The notes under the pieces were generated by a model. That model had not been told where the DNA came from and did no database searches. It worked only from the letters and a program-made list of their open reading frames with translations. Positions 6,160 through 6,640 of a DNA stretch of 6,640 nucleotides are shown here, in pieces; the first letter of the stretch is position 1, and each line of letters starts with the position of its first letter. A program made the translations under genes and the position numbers. Source of the stretch: Pseudomonadota bacterium (GTDB lineage Bacteria; Pseudomonadota; Gammaproteobacteria; Steroidobacterales; Steroidobacteraceae); contig JAJZLX010000731.1 in assembly GCA_021850555.1 (NCBI GenBank), forward strand, positions 1-6,640, in the 5' to 3' direction.

Positions 6160-6640
6160 GTTTCTTCTTCTCCATTGATGCCGCCTCGTCGCCATCGATC
6201 AGCCGCCCGGAGCGCTCCGAAGTGCGCATCAGCAGCATCTCCTCGATGATCGCGTCGATCGTCGTGGCGCGACTCTCGATCGCAGCGGTGAGCGGATAGC
6301 ACCCCAGGGAGCGAAAACGCACCATGCGCACCTGCTCGCGCTCCCCGGGCTTCAGCGGCATGCGTTCATCGTCGCGCATGATCAGCTGGCCGTCGCGCTC
6401 GATCACCGGACGCGGCGCGGCGAAGTACAGCGGCACCACCGGGATGCCCTCGGCGCGGGTGTACTGCCATACGTCGAGCTCGGTCCAGTTCGAGAGCGGA
6501 AAGACCCGAATGGTCTCGCCCGCGTTGATCCGGGTGTTGTACAGGTTCCACAGCTCCGGGCGCTGGTTGCGCGGGTCCCACACGTGACCCGGCGAGCGGA
6601 ACGAGAAGACGCGCTCCTTGGCGCGGCTTTGCTCCTCGTC
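6143..6640 (-). CDS. cysD: Sulfate adenylyltransferase small subunit CysD, C-terminal 165 residues (5' end beyond window)
   Basis: CysD is the catalytic ATP sulfurylase subunit, which makes APS from sulfate and ATP with the GTPase CysN. The frame is open from the window edge at 6640 and closes at TGA 6145-6143. The visible part is typical of the family: [20 protein letters not shown] near the edge, then [13 protein letters not shown], the strongly conserved [15 protein letters not shown], the IPVVPLYFA stretch, [11 protein letters not shown] and the family's hallmark end [10 protein letters not shown]. CysD is about 300 residues, so roughly the first 135, including the PP-loop nucleotide motif, lie outside. 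The last codons also serve as the leader of cysNC, whose start overlaps this gene. Identification is secure because nearly every segment matches the CysD pattern. Confidence 0.96.
   Translation of the reverse strand, partial: DEEQSRAKERVFSFRSPGHVWDPRNQRPELWNLYNTRINAGETIRVFPLSNWTELDVWQYTRAEGIPVVPLYFAAPRPVIERDGQLIMRDDERMPLKPGEREQVRMVRFRSLGCYPLTAAIESRATTIDAIIEEMLLMRTSERSGRLIDGDEAASMEKKKRDGYF

Noticed and set aside
1..6640. A novel defence, mobile or biosynthetic system
   Set aside because: All five genes belong to known metabolic or regulatory families with intact motifs, on one strand and in ordinary operon spacing. There are no transposase, toxin, nuclease or repeat-array signatures.

Overview
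The window is GC-rich and densely coded. Every credible gene reads on the minus strand, so transcription runs from the right edge to the left. The protein sequences point to a proteobacterium, probably a gammaproteobacterium or close relative: a CysD plus fused CysN-CysC sulfate activation pair, a TetR regulator whose DNA-binding domain closely resembles Pseudomonas PsrA, and FadB/FadJ-type beta-oxidation enzymes. This assignment comes from remembered family sequences, not from a search.

Right part (4228-6640): the C-terminal half of cysD, cut by the window edge, overlaps the start of cysNC. Together they encode ATP sulfurylase (CysD with the GTPase CysN) and APS kinase (the CysC domain), which convert sulfate to APS and then PAPS.

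Middle (4116-4227): a gap of about 110 bp with three short GC-rich inverted repeats and a weak promoter candidate. It separates sulfur assimilation from fatty-acid degradation.

Left part (1-4115): a fatty-acid beta-oxidation cluster. First comes a FadB/FadJ-like bifunctional enzyme (enoyl-CoA hydratase then 3-hydroxyacyl-CoA dehydrogenase). After a 44-bp AT-rich gap carrying a PsrA-like operator comes a PsrA-like TetR regulator. Ten bases after its stop begins a second 3-hydroxyacyl-CoA dehydrogenase of the FadN type, cut by the left edge. The likely logic is that an acyl-CoA-responsive repressor controls itself and the downstream dehydrogenase, possibly with the upstream bifunctional enzyme.

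I see no undescribed system. The core genes belong to known families and have intact catalytic motifs. The oddest item is the regulator's extra C-terminal tail of about 75-80 residues. It is basic and of low complexity, and its DNA holds hairpins, a repeated GC-rich unit and an internal Shine-Dalgarno plus ATG, as if former intergenic DNA had been read through. No stretch longer than 300 bases lacks a gene. I see no tRNA, rRNA, CRISPR array, insertion sequence or attachment site.
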